Assembly: GCA_050084985.1 (NCBI GenBank)
Contig: JBITNC010000001.1
Location: 58,528,001-58,592,000, forward strand
Length of the DNA: 64,000 nucleotides
Direction of reading: 5' to 3'
Origin: Nageia nagi
Taxonomy: Eukaryota; Pinophyta
Each line of letters begins with the position of its first letter. Position 1 is the first letter of the stretch. Of the stretch, positions 24,519 through 37,600 are shown piece by piece. A program made the translations under genes and the position numbers. Under the pieces are notes generated by a model. It did not search any database. It was not told where the DNA came from and was given only the letters and a program-made list of their open reading frames with translations.

Positions 24519-26720
24519 GTCACCAATCATCTCTGAATTTTGTTATACTCTAGCTTTGCATTCTTGTGATCTTTCATCCATTTGCGATCAACATTCAAAA
24601 AGTCAAAGGTGGGACGATGATATCGAGCGAAACAATAAGACATTATAGAATGGTAATTGGGCACTTTCATTGAGTTTTTGGCACCTTCATTGGGTTGAGG
24701 TCGAATTGGTGGCTCCATGTTTCAAAGAAGCTCGTCATTCATTCTATTTCGATCCAATTTCACCTTTGTTTGTTGTCATAAGTAAAGTACAAGTTTGTAT
24801 CTTCAGTTAATCTAATTTTGATAAGTCAAGGTCAAGTAGATCATTATCATATTCCATGTCATTGATTTCTTATTAATTTTAGTTAATCGAATAATTTAAT
24901 TATGTTGTAAATAACCCTAATAATTATTATTTTGATTATAATATTATCTAAAAACATAAAATTATAATATCATCATAAGTCATTTAAATTCATAATTCTA
25001 AACATGTCACATAAAGCATAAAAATATAATCAAACACATAGAGAATAATAACATAATCCATATACCATCAAATGCATAAAAATATAGTTTTAGTTCACCT
25101 TCTCCATTATCATGCTCCATCTCCTCAAGTTCAAGGCTATCCTTATGTTTTCTAATAGTAGCCTCCTAATTATCCTCATTCCCCTTAATCAATTTCTTTT
25201 CCTCATCTTCTTCATCTGGGTATTCCTACTCCTCCTCCAAGGATTAAGAGGCTAACTCCACATACATGGAATTTTTATCCTCTCTTCTCATGCTAAAGCT
25301 CTTTTGGGATTCTAGGGTCCACTCTTAATTTTCTTAAAGCAAATTTGGACTAGATATCTCCACCAAAGCCAAGCACATACTTAAATTGAGTGGTTGGCTC
25401 AAATTAAACTTATCTTAAAGACCTTTATATTGAATTATGTGTTTAAAAATCATCTTCATAAGGCCCTAATGCACTAAAACCTTACACCTTTTCCTCTACA
25501 TGTCCTCTGTCACCTTATCCAATTTTTCATATAGAAAATTTAGGATGTTCATTTTCAATCCTTGAAGGTAGTTGAGAAAACCAAAATGGAAACTTCTTTA
25601 CCATTCCTTTGAGGTCTCCATAGTAATGTATTGTATAATCACCCTAACTACCTCACCCCATGGCTTAAGTAGAGACTCCTCGGGAAATCCTCTCTTCTCA
25701 CGGGGAAGAGTAGTCTCACCTTTGTAGAATTTAATTAGTTACATTATTTTAAGACTATGATTATCCCTACGAATAATATCCCATCATCATTTAGACCAAT
25801 GACCAAGAAAGCTTGATTCACCTTAAAAGTGATGTCGAAGTTTTGCACCACCCCTCCATTCTAGCTTAAGCAAAATTGGTGTGAGAGTTCTTCATCATAC
25901 CCCACAAATTTCTTCAAAAAATACAAGAGGTCACCTTCCTCCAAGATTTTATGAACTTCCTCTAACACCACCAACCTTATAGGCTCCAAATGAGGTTCCA
26001 AAGGTGCATCACAAGTTATTTTCATGGCCATTATCATCACTAGAAGCCAAGTAGGAGATTTCAGCAAGTACCTATCAACCAACCAATAAGTGTTAATATA
26101 GAAAAAAGATGCACTTGGGCATAGCTACCTCATTGACAAGATAGAAAAAACTCATGATCAATTTCCAAATCAAATCCCTTGCATGGGTGAGGTTTTCATG
26201 ATGCTAGATGGATCATTGGATATACACCACGTGTCCTTGATTACCTTCCAAATCTGATTTGCATAAGGGAGCAATGAATAAAGAGGGCATTAACTTTCCA
26301 ATCCAACCCCCCCTTTCCATCCTACCACTGAATTCCATCTTAGTAATTGAAACAACCATCATGAGGAAAATACCCCTAATTCTCCACAAAATAAAATCGA
26401 ACTCTCTAGATGTCATCAACTAAAGCTTATACTTGAGATCTACATCAACACCAATGGGTCCCTTTTCATAATGAAAAGCCTCTTCAAATCAAAAAGCCAC
26501 ATTATTTCTATATCACTATGATTTCTAACGCCTTCGATTGTTGCTAATTCCTCCATTAGCTAACCACCATTAAAAAGAAAAATCCCCCACATGATTTTTG
26601 TAATTTCCACCTCATATTCATGCAAAGAAGACCTTCAATGACTAGTATTTAAATTTAAAACCTTCCTTGCACTAAGGGTCTCACTTTGTCTTCTTACCTT
26701 ATTCTCAGCCATTCTCACTT
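24519..26720 (-). pseudogene. decayed coding region of unknown family
   Basis: Read right to left from a possible start (MAENKVRRQSETLSARKVL, about 26715) the frame breaks several times. Recognisably coding pieces remain: a DLKRLFIMKRDPLV stretch at about 26470, MTSREFDFILWRIRG at 26419-26213, and MKITCDAPLEPHLEPIRLVV with FVGYDEELSHQFCLSWNGG at 26082-25850. Further pieces are an acidic segment (EEYPDEEDEEKK, about 25230-25190) and a distal piece at 24718-24527 (RYHRPTFDFLNVDRKWMKD). I do not recognise the family. The pieces look like one multi-exon protein, transposon-carried or host. It starts just where the upstream LINE RNase H ends. Confidence 0.45.
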
Positions 26721-28010
26721 CGTGCAAGGGTTAGTAAATGATTTGGAAAGTTATCGTCCGAGATTATCATCTCCACAAGATTTACAACATCCTTAGCCAC
26801 TTTGTCAGCTACTGCATTAGCTTCCCTATAGTTATGCTCCACTCTTAAGTTTTCAATTCTATTTAAAATCTATTTTGATTATTCAAGCATGCTCATCGTA
26901 CTCTAGGAAAATCCTTTAAGCATATTCACTATATTTAGAGAGTCACCTATAACTTCCAAATTTGAGCATCCAAATTTCTCCATCATAAACATGCTAATTA
27001 AGGTAGCTCGTGCTTCCAAGAAGTGGTTGGTTTGATGGCCCAGGGATTCTGCAATAACCAACACAATTGCCCATGATGACTTCTCACCACACCCCCTACT
27101 ATTGTTGGCCTTGGTTTCCCTTTGAAGCCCCAACAAATTTGATATTAAGCTGACCCACTAAAAGGGGGACCCATCTTGCTTATTGGCAGGGATGAGTTTT
27201 AGGTGGGTCAAATCTTTGGGCTATGCCCCAATTTATCAAAATAGAGGCTTCTCACTCATCTTCCCAATTATTCTTAAATCTAATGACATCCATATTTTCT
27301 TTGCTAAGTTGGATATCTGAATCGCTACTCTTAGCATTTGAGTCTCTTCCCCCTTAAAGATGTGATGATTTTGCTCCTTCCAAACCCCCAAATAGCATGA
27401 GGAAGGCACAATGATCATAGTTTTCTTAGTCTAGTACTTTTAAAGGGGTCTCCCATTACAAGCATAAATCCAGGCTGGGTGAAACAAAGATAGAAGGTGA
27501 CATAAAACTTGTTAGGTGAATCCATAATGAACTAACAAATAGTCAACAAATTCCTCATTCATTTTCCATAGAGCATATCTATTAGGAAGACTAAAGCCTC
27601 TTTTCTTCAACTTATCTATTGTGAGGATCTTATTCTAAACTACTAGCCAAACAAAGAAGGAAATATTTGGGGTAAGATTTTTAACCTGGACTTTACTATG
27701 AAGGTCCCATCTCCCTGCTACATCTTCCAGCGCAAGATACCGTGATTTAACCAAATACTCTCCCTATTTTTTATTCTTTCAAATGAAAGTGTCTTCGCTT
27801 GGGATCCTATTCAGGAAATAGGATTTGAGAAACATATTTAACACATTCAAACCTTTGAGCATCTGAGGGGGAGCTCATCCAACCCAATCCTCTTCCAACT
27901 CCTTTTATCTTCTATGACCTGAATGTAATCATAAACCTTTTCCCCAAAAGCCTCTCTCACTCTTATAGCTAAAGCTCCCACCTCCAAGCGAAACTTTAAG
28001 GGTTTATTAG
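26721..28010 (-). pseudogene. LINE 3' region: zinc-binding segment and RNase H
   Basis: 3' end of an L1-type ORF2 on the minus strand. From the right: a segment ending near 27840 with LKFRLEVGALAIRVREAFG-like wording, then the GVWKEQNHHIFKGEE motif at about 27385-27340 that closes the zf-RVT region. RNase H follows at 27136-26730: AIVLVIAESLGHQTNHFLEA, then IGDSLNIVNMLKGFS holding a conserved Asp, and NYREANAVADKVAKDVV with the C-terminal catalytic Asp region. Some stops and shifts are present, but RNase H is largely readable. The 5' part (endonuclease, RT) is absent. No poly-A is visible. Confidence 0.75.
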
Positions 28011-28088
28011 GAAACCAAACATCCTCCTAAAAACTAACATTAACCATCCCCACATATTATAATAATATTTTTAACCTTATAACTATAA

Positions 28089-28406
28089 TTTCACATATTA
28101 TGTTAATGTTTTTATCTTTCAATTATTTAATATAGAACTATTAATTCATTGTTATCAGTTCAAATGCTTACTATCTCTAATTATCTTAATATTTATATAA
28201 ATTTTATTTGAATATAGTGTAAGTATGAACAATTTGAAAGCCAATATTTTCACATATTATGCTAAAGTTTTTGTCTTACAATTATGTAGTGTACATCTAT
28301 TAGTTCATTGTTATCATTTCCAGTGCTTACTATCTCTAATTATCTCAATATTTATGTAAAATTTATTTGAATATCGTGCGATTCTGGTCAATTTGAAGCC
28401 AACTAC
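28089..28406. repeat. 159-bp tandem duplication upstream of the RING gene
   Basis: TTTCACATATTATG at 28089 recurs at 28248 and the following sequence matches through TTATTTGAATAT, giving two copies with a 159-bp period and moderate divergence. It ends about 280 bp before the first in-frame ATG of the gene that starts at 28690. Confidence 0.8.
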
Positions 28407-28689
28407 CTCATATCAATCAAATGTCTCAAAATTTCCACCACCTTATTACGCATGAAATTGAGCTTCTGAGCAGGCAGTACATACGTGGAAACACTTAGGA
28501 GATCATCAGTACACGTGCTCACATCAATGTGGAACATCACGCAGGCCACCCTACGTTGGGTTGCAACCCATAATACTTTCAGCTCATCTGCTTCATTTGA
28601 AAGCTCAAGCCCAGGCTTCGAATCCGGGTGAACCTATCCATTTCTGTGTTTGAAACAGCATTACAGATAAAAACTACTCGTGTTGGTAT
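28407..28689 (+). promoter_or_regulatory. upstream region / probable 5' UTR of the RING gene, with G-box
   Basis: Visibly less AT-rich than its surroundings. ACACGTGC at 28511-28518 contains the CACGTG G-box core bound by plant bZIP and bHLH factors. No clear TATA box is placed. The gene's frame is open from 28654 but the first in-frame ATG is at 28690. A polypyrimidine-AG (TATTTTTCAG, ending about 28753) just inside the frame could be a splice acceptor, with the true start then at ATG 28768. Confidence 0.4.
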
Positions 28690-31600
28690 ATGTGTTATCT
28701 GGCATTGAGTAAGAAGATGATAATCATACACCCCTCGAGATATATTTTTCAGCATTGCCCACAAGAAGATGGAATGTGGGAAGCTTTGTTGCAGAGCTTG
28801 TCAACTTCAGGATTTGATTTGTTTATTCAGAAGATTTGCTGGTTTCACGAACTTGGGCGTATTGATTCTCTGGTTTTGGAGTTTGTTAAAAACTATAGAG
28901 CTGATGGAGGAGTTTCTAGTGTTAGGGGTCATGTGGTTTCTGTCAAGGAATATGACATTGGAAGAGCGACTGGGTTGGTTCCAGAGGGTTTGGAATTAGG
29001 GAATTGGGATGAACATATGAAGACGTTGGAGAGTGGGGGGACTCGTCTTAGGCACAGGATGTGGTCTAATGAGAAATTGGCCTCTGTGGGCATTGTGGGG
29101 GACAGGGCATGCTTGAATTTTAGTGTGGGGACTAAGGATAAGGCTAGAAAGTATGTTTTATCTTTGGTGATGCAACATTTGTCAGGGGTTAATAGTACTA
29201 GTTGTAGTGTTCAGATGTATTTGGATAGTGTGGATGGTCTTATGGGTGGGATTAGGACTAATTGGCCTAGGCATGTTGCCCAAAGAATGGCATTCGTGTT
29301 TCCTAGGTTGCAAAAGGGGTGCTCTACTTTTGTGCCGTATGCTTCTATTGTTGCCATGATTCTTTTCGATCAGGCCCCTGTTTTAGTAAGGGTGGCAAGA
29401 AAAGATAGTGCCTGTTGGAATGGGACCTTAAAAGATGCTAAGATAGTGGAAAATGTGAATGGAATTAGTGGGATTTTTGTGGGAGAAGGAGAAAGGAGAT
29501 ATGTGCAGGACTCTTATGGGATTGGGGTAGGGGGACCCTTGAGAAATGTGAAGGTTGATGTAGGGGAGGTGGAGAATGGGAATGGAAATGGCTATGCCAA
29601 TGGAGAAGGCCTTGATGCAAAGCTTAATGATGGTATAGGTATTCAAGTTTCCGGGATTGAGGAAAGATGCTTGCAAGGGAGGAAAATTATGTTTTGTGTG
29701 TAGTCCTCCTTTGAAGAAGCATAGGATCAGTGGAGAGATTGTTAGTGGAGGTCATGGTAAGGGTCAGAGTCAGACACCCTTTAAGCAATTCAAAACAGAA
29801 GAGCATGAAACTCGGTTAGATTTTGGTGTTGGATCATATTGTAGGCACAGGGCTCCATCTGCTACTGTAAAGAGGAAGTCGCGGTCCCTTACTGAATTGC
29901 TTTTTGACAGCAGGATCAAGCCTTCTCCACCTGAAAATTACTTGCAAGAAAGAATTGAAAGATGGAGAGGAGCTTCATCACCTGGCATTAAAGCTTGCAA
30001 CAGTTGTGCACTGGCCTTTCAAATGGAACATATTAATAGGGCAGGTGAAGATAATTTGGATGTTTTAGATGGTCACAAGACAATGACTGATCAGTGGATG
30101 AGTCAGCAAAAAGCTCTCTTTCAAGGAAAAGCAAATCTTGAAGATTTGGAGAAGAAATTATCGGAGCTTTTAGCAAAGATAAAGGACTCAATGGATCTTA
30201 ATAAGAAAAAGGATGATACAATTGAAAGAAATCGAGGTTCAGTTCCTTCTTACAAAAGCTGAACTGAATTCTAAGATCGAAGATAACAACAGAATCTTGA
30301 AAGAATTGGAAGAGGCTAAACTAGAATTGAGCCAAAAAGAAACATGTTGGGTTATTTTCAATGAAAAGATCAATTCAGTTAAAGAAGAACTCAAACGGTT
30401 GATCAAGGAGAAAAATATTGAACCAATAGAAGCTGCCTTACATGCACAGAATTACTACAAACAGAAAGATGATCAGATGAAAAGTCTCCAGTCACAGTTG
30501 GTCCAGTCCAAAACAGAAATCAAAAGCTTGGTTGATGAGAAAAAACTTTTGTCAGAGCAGTTAGAGAAGACAAAGGAATTATGGATAATCATAAGACCAT
30601 GGCTGACAGGTTAGAAGACCTGGAGGTTCAATTGATGTTAAAAACACATATAATTAAATCCATTACTGAAGAGAATAAAAATTTGACAGAGCAGTTAGAA
30701 AAGACAAAGGAATTAGTGGATAATCATAAGACCATGGCTGATAGGTTGGAAGACCTGGAGGTTCAAATGATGTTAAAAACACACAAAATTAAATCCAGTA
30801 CTGAAGAGAATAAAAAATTGTCCAATGAATTAAAAGAGACAAAAGATGAGTTGAACAGAAAAGAGGCGGCTTGGAAGAAGTCAAATGAGAAACTGGTAAA
30901 CTCCATCAAGTGTATAATGGAGAAAGACTTTTCTGAAACCACACTGGAGCAGGAAAAAAACCATGAGCAGAAACCTGAGTACGTTTGCTTTTTGGAGGAT
31001 TCTTTCAATACATTGAAGCAACAGATTGATAGTCTCAAGGATAAATGTGCAAAGTCATTTGTGTCTGGAGAAACCACTAAACAAGATCATGACAATGATG
31101 AAGCTTTAATTTGTTCCATCTGCATGGAGCCGTGGACTGCAAGCAGAACTAGTGAGCATCAAATCTGGTAAGTAAAATGCATCAGTTTTAGGCACTTATG
31201 GAATTACCTTAATCTTTCTATTTTGAATTTTTGACAGTAATTATTGTTTTGGTCGCAATAAATGAAAACAAAAAAATCATTATGTATGCTGATTTCAGCT
31301 GATCTCTAGATACCTGAAACAGACATGCAATTGTAACGAACAGGAAATTTAAAAAGGAAAAGAAACAAATGTATCGAAGAAGAAGCAGAAACCTAATCTG
31401 CAGTACAAGGAAATCTATAAATGTACAAAACGAAGTGCAATGATTCAATGAGATGAAATGAGAAAAATTCATAAAACGGTCTCTGCCAATTCACTCTTGT
31501 GCTGGAGTAGAAGATATAGGTGGATCAAGCCAGAATGACATATGTTCTCCACATCCTTTCCTGCATTCCTATGATTTTTATGGATAACCCATAAACATGA

Positions 31601-34600
31601 ATGGATGCAGAGGTGCATGTAGTTTGTATTTTGAGGATAACTAGCATGATGAATTCTTGAGTTTAGGGATTAGATGTAACCACAAATATATTCTTTTATC
31701 TTTAACAAATTCGACATCTAGGAATGCTTTCCATCTTTGACTTCCAATACAATATTTGGTTGTTTGCTTCCTATGGATAAGTATCCATTCCCTATCCCGC
31801 TTTAGTTTGTGTTTGTACTTCATGATCTTGTTAATCAGTTGGGTAAACTTATAGTCCACTTCCATGTAGCCCTTGTACGTTTTGTTAATTCTTGTTTAGG
31901 TTCTTTTTTGTCTTGTTTTTCTTGGGTTGTTTCTTTCCAGTTTATAATTACTGCGTTTGGTACCAAAGAATCTGTTATGCACCATACATCGATCTGATGG
32001 ATTCCCCCATCCCACCCATCTCTTTGGGTTGTCACCTACTGTTGTCTTTGTTTTTCTTAGACAATTTATTTGAATGTGGAGTTGTTTCTCTATTTAACAC
32101 AAAAAGATTGTGGTTGTATTTTATCCTCTTTTTTTTTTTGTGTGTGTGTTTGTCGCTATCTTTTATTTGCTTAGCTTTTGTTGGGTAAAAAAACATAAGC
32201 CAAAATGGCATTTTCAGTAGTTCTGTGAATTGTTTTAATCAGGTTCACATCTCACAAGTATTTACCATCAGCTATATCTCTTATTTAGAATCCAGATAGT
32301 TCGCCCTTACCTTAATTGTTTGTCAAGTCTTATTGTTCAAATCCATAACCTAGATACATGGTTCTGCTCATCAAAGTTGAGATAGGTGAATGTCTTGCTA
32401 TTTGATATAATCTCAGCAAGTTCATTTGCTTCTAATATAGCCACCGCAGATGGTTTTATTCACGTGTTGATCTCCATATAGGGATAGGTGAACTATGTGT
32501 TCACATGTTCATACTTGAAGCTGAAACCCATATTCAGATTTAATTAATCATATTATTGGAAATCTTGCAAACAAATTTCTTTTTGTAGTTTTGGTTGTGG
32601 CTTGGGTATTGCAACCTATCAACCCACCATGAGTGCTGCAGGCTAAAACCCATGGAGTGAAATGTAAACTTTTCTTGTAAGTGATGCAAGATATGGAGGT
32701 GAGCTACTAAGACTATGTTTTCGTGTAGCAAGCATGACATCCACTTCACGTTACTAACTTGTGCAATTGATTTTTCTAAATGTTAGTTGACAGTCAGGAG
32801 GTAGTATCTATTCATGTTTTCAATACCAAAGTGCTATTACTTTTCCTATTGAAGGAAAATAACAAATTTTGCCAAATACCAAATAGGGGTGTCAAAATGT
32901 GAATTGTCCATCTAACCTTGCACTTTGCAACTTGTAGAATTTTCTAAGTGTGGATTGGGATGGTGATTATCTCAACCAGTTGTTTGGCACATTGAAACAT
33001 GAATCGATGATAATGACTTCTGCACTTCTCTCCTGAAAGTCTGCATGTGGTTGTGCATTGATTGGACCTTGGAATAAGATGTAAGAATCTAAGATATTGT
33101 TGAAAATTGTAGTATGGTTTAAGCTTAATTATTGTTCAGTGTGACTGTTGGTCATTTTTTGGAACTTTATTGTGTAATGTGTAGTCAGCATTTATGATGC
33201 ATTCTGAGAGTTGTATAAACCAATGATCTATCAACTCAATAATTAATCATAGAATTTTTTTGTAGGAAAAATTCAATATGGAGCAACAATATAAATAGGA
33301 ATACGAATGCAAATTCCAGTAGAGTCATCTGGAGCATCACCACATCTACAACCAAGTTGATAATTATCAAGGATTTCATGTTGAATGTACATAAGTAAAG
33401 AACTTCCAAAGTCACTTGGGCGCAGGGAAAGGAACTTTCTAGTGAAACAACTTGAGGTGCATGAGCACAACCAATTGTTAAGTCTTCCTAAAGTCATTGA
33501 TCTTGTGTACGACAGCTTGCCAAGGCCATGGAGGAGCATGAATACAAAAAATTGTTAAGGTTACATTCACACGAGCCCACAACCATAAAAGATGATAATG
33601 CTTGATATCTACCTTGAAATTGAAGTAAAGGAAGAAAAGCATGAGTTCCCAAGATAGATGACTCACAAAATGCTATTAGATGGACCTTGTGTCTCCTAGG
33701 CATGGTCCCATTAATGGTATCCAAATCATCAAAGAAATACCCTTGTATCTAGGCTCATAGAAAGGATATCCAAAACATGAAACAAAGGTTAGGAAAGGAA
33801 TGTAGCCCATGACCTACCCGAAAGAGATAGTGTGCTATCTTCCTAATGGTAGTTGAATGCAATAATGATGGAAGAATGAACATAATAGGGGTGATACATT
33901 TCTAGAGAATATGACAATGGTTTGTATCCACTGCATAGTCCCAATGCCTAGATTTATGGAACAGCACACAAGGTCGTAGGAGTTTGTTTACAAAGATAAC
34001 ACAAAGTACATGACATCAAAGTTTATAAGGTCAATAAATCAATTGCGATATGTGCATATGATATCACAACAACTTTGTTTGACTTCAATAGCCTAACTTT
34101 CAACCTAGAAACATGAAACAATAAGAAATATCCTTCTAGAGAAGAGTTAACATACTTAGAAAATGCGTAGGTAGACCTAAGTGAGATGCAACCTTTCAAT
34201 TGACATGCACACAATAACACTTGTTATGAACCTAACATAGCCATCCTATAAGTATTTATATTATAATAAGCTAATAACACCATTCTGCAATTAATTATCT
34301 TATAATTAATTATAGTTAGGTACTAATCATAGAGTTATAACGCTTCATAAGGGATTTTTATTTTACTAGAATACAGTGTTTATAGAGGAAAAAATCCATT
34401 CTTATTTATCATGGAATATTAAAACTCATATATTTCTATATCCATCTGTCATTGTCAAAGATTTGTTGATCAAATCTGTCGAAGTGGCTAAAGGAGAGTT
34501 GCTCTCTCTAAGTGGCTAGGGGAGAATTGTCTACTTGAAGCAGCTTTACTGAAATTTTTGGAAGATTTATATATTTTTTAGTAATGTGAGAATTATTCAT

Positions 34601-37600
34601 TCTGAAATATTATTGGCACCTTTTATCTATTATCATTTCAAGTGGTCTCAAAGCAATATCTTGGCATATAGTAAGTGAAAATTTGGATAATGTTTTTTTT
34701 CCTTCTCCAACTTGATTTTTTATCTTGTGCTTTTATGAATGATTGAACCTATATGTGGGACACGTTTCCAGCTCTAACTCAATTTTATGATCCACATCTC
34801 TACAAGGGATTAATCTATTTGGAAGTTCATTATGAATACCTTATGAAACTTTTGAAACAAAGGTTGAAACCTTGCATTTAGCTGTAGACCATATAATTTT
34901 ATTTTTTACTAACCTTTTGAGCTGCAATACAAAAACTAGTTAAACATTCAAGTAATCATTATCCCCATATAACTTTATTTTCTTTTTTTTGGAATCCGAG
35001 AATATGATCCCTTGGATAAAACGAAATATTGTATTGATGGATACATTTATAGACCAATATATCATCATACCTACTGATTTTAATTATGTCAAAATCTTGA
35101 TGGTCATTATACACTTGAATTAAATAGGAATATTTGGAAATAAGTTCCAACTTGAAGGATCTTTACCATTTGCGAATTCCACCTCATAGTCATATGGAGT
35201 TTCTTTTGTTGGAATTTGAGCTTTTCTGACAAAGGCCTTAGATAAAAAATCATGATTGCATCCATAATCAACTTGAATTCTTGCTTCTAGGTGATTTATT
35301 TTACCCCTAATGAAAAAACCTTTTGTTTCATTGAATTTTATAAGGGAGTTCAAGTTTAACTTGTGAGAGATCTCTTTTCTTGTGATTTTGCCCCTGCATA
35401 TCATTGATGCCACCTTTGGGCTCTGTTCCAACATGCTAATTTTGAGTAATTGAGTTTCTTCTTTGAACTTGAAACTTCTTTTTCCCTGATGATCTGGAGT
35501 TCTGTATTGTAATGAGTTTCTTCATACAAACACTTCTTTAACACTCCTTTCTTTTTAAAATCATCACTTTTTGAGGAACCTTTAGTAGGTTCTTTTTGAA
35601 CAAGTTATTTGGCTTTAGATGACTTGGAAAAATTATGAACTGAGTTTTTTTGTTTCTGATCTCGATGAAATAGATTCTTGCTATTGATCACCTCTTTAGC
35701 ATTCTCAATTTTGAGATTTGAGAGTTATGCTAGTTTTTGTTCTCCTAGCATTTTAGAGAGGTGACTGCAACTTATGACTAAACTCAATTACCGTTCCAAT
35801 TTATGCCCAATTTATCCAATTTACTCTGCTCTTATTTCATTCTGTGCTTTTTGCTGAGTATTTTTTGTCAAACATTTCTTGTGGCATTTTCATAATGGTT
35901 TCCCTTAAATCAAAGTAACTCTTCTGTAGGGTCCATATGGAGCTTCTTTGGTGTTCGGATTCATCTAAAACAGAATTGGTTTGAAGAATTCTATACTATA
36001 TCATGTAATTATATGTAGAAATTCAAACCAAGCTCTGATACCAGCATTACAGTACCAGCTTTCTACTTGAAACATAAAACAAGAAGAAATCTCCTGTAGT
36101 AGCAAAGTTTTCCCTTAAGTGAATTAACTCTTCAGTGGGGTCTATATGTAGCTTCTTTGGTGTTCTGATTCATCTATAACTGAAATTGTTTGTTGAATTT
36201 TATGCTATATCATGTAATTATGTGTAAAACTTCAAACCAAGCTCTCATACCACTGTTACTGTACCAGCTTTCAACTTGAAACATAAAACAAGAAGAAATA
36301 TCCTGTTGTAGCAAACTTACCATGCTGAAGGAATCTCTAAAACTCGGAAAGAGAAAACATAGATATATATCAAAAGAACACTACAAAATATCAAAACCAC
36401 CACCTTTAGAGTGCTCAAATCTTTTCCTTCTCGGAGAGATTTCCTAGATCTGATTCTTTTGGGAGAATCTATCTCTTTCCATTCTTCTCGTGTTCTTTCA
36501 TCTCCCCTATTCAAAAAGGTTACTTATATTGCTTTTTTGGGCTGTTTAATACGATATAAACATGTTCAAAATTCATTTTAAGTACCTTTTTTACCCTTAG
36601 GCCTTGGGATAACTTTTTCCCCTCCGTCTTCTTTGTAGCTTTTATAAGCCTAGAGCTTTATTAATTAAACCTTGGTCACGAGGAAATAAATTTAGTTTGT
36701 TTATGTTATAAAATAAGATGTAACAAACGCTTGATGCTTTCTTATTCATTGTCTCAATATGGAAGTATTTTGCCTTAAGTTGTTTCTGTTTACCTTAGGA
36801 GTGTTACATTTTGTCCCTAGTATGCAACTGTTGATGATGCCATTCATCCTTGTGTTGATAGGGATTACTTTGATGGAGGCATAAGTGGTTGTTCTAATCA
36901 GTAGGTGACATTTCTAACTCAATTTCAAATTTTTCTGCTTTTTTTGCATATATACTATCTTGTATACTATCTGAGACATATTACTTTCAAACATATTTTT
37001 TGAAACGATATTTTATGGAATGCAATAGATTGGTTTGTTATGAATGTATGCAAAGAATGAAGCATGACTAGGCATTTACTTAAATATTTGAAAGGAGGGT
37101 GTGTATATGTTGTAAGCCATATGGAGGATAAAGGAAACGATGCCAAAGAACTATTATGTTTGTTTGAAAATGTTTATGGCCTACTTCAAACAGCTCTTAC
37201 ATATTATGTTTGTACACAGTATATGCCTACTTATATGAAAAACCAATTTCACACCTTGGCATCAAATTGATTGGTACAATTTATTTTTGATAATGTATTT
37301 TTATATATTATTTTTACATTTAAACTCTTATTTCAAAAACTTCATGCTTTCTTTCCAACAAGCGATTTATGAAAATCATGGAGCTTTAAAACTTGGTGCT
37401 CTAAAATTCAAAGTCTAAGTTGCATATTTTGTAATTGATGTTAAAAATATTACAACCAGAGGGTGTTGTATAAATGATGAAACGCAAAAAAGAAATTTAA
37501 TTAATTATGAAATCATGTATAAAGCAAATCATGAAAATAAATATGTGTTGCCTTGAGGTCATCCATTATTATACAAACTTGCTATAATGAGTAAATATCC

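Noticed and set aside
33273-33740. Overlapping minus-strand frames in intron 1
   Set aside because: Several frames are open at once in the same DNA with no recognisable domain, typical of chance.
36810-36900. Exon-like stretch in intron 1 (acceptor-like CCCTAG, then 27 open codons)
   Set aside because: Joining exon 1 directly to 38145 completes the RING cysteine codon. Inserting this piece would break the RING, and it has no recognisable motif.
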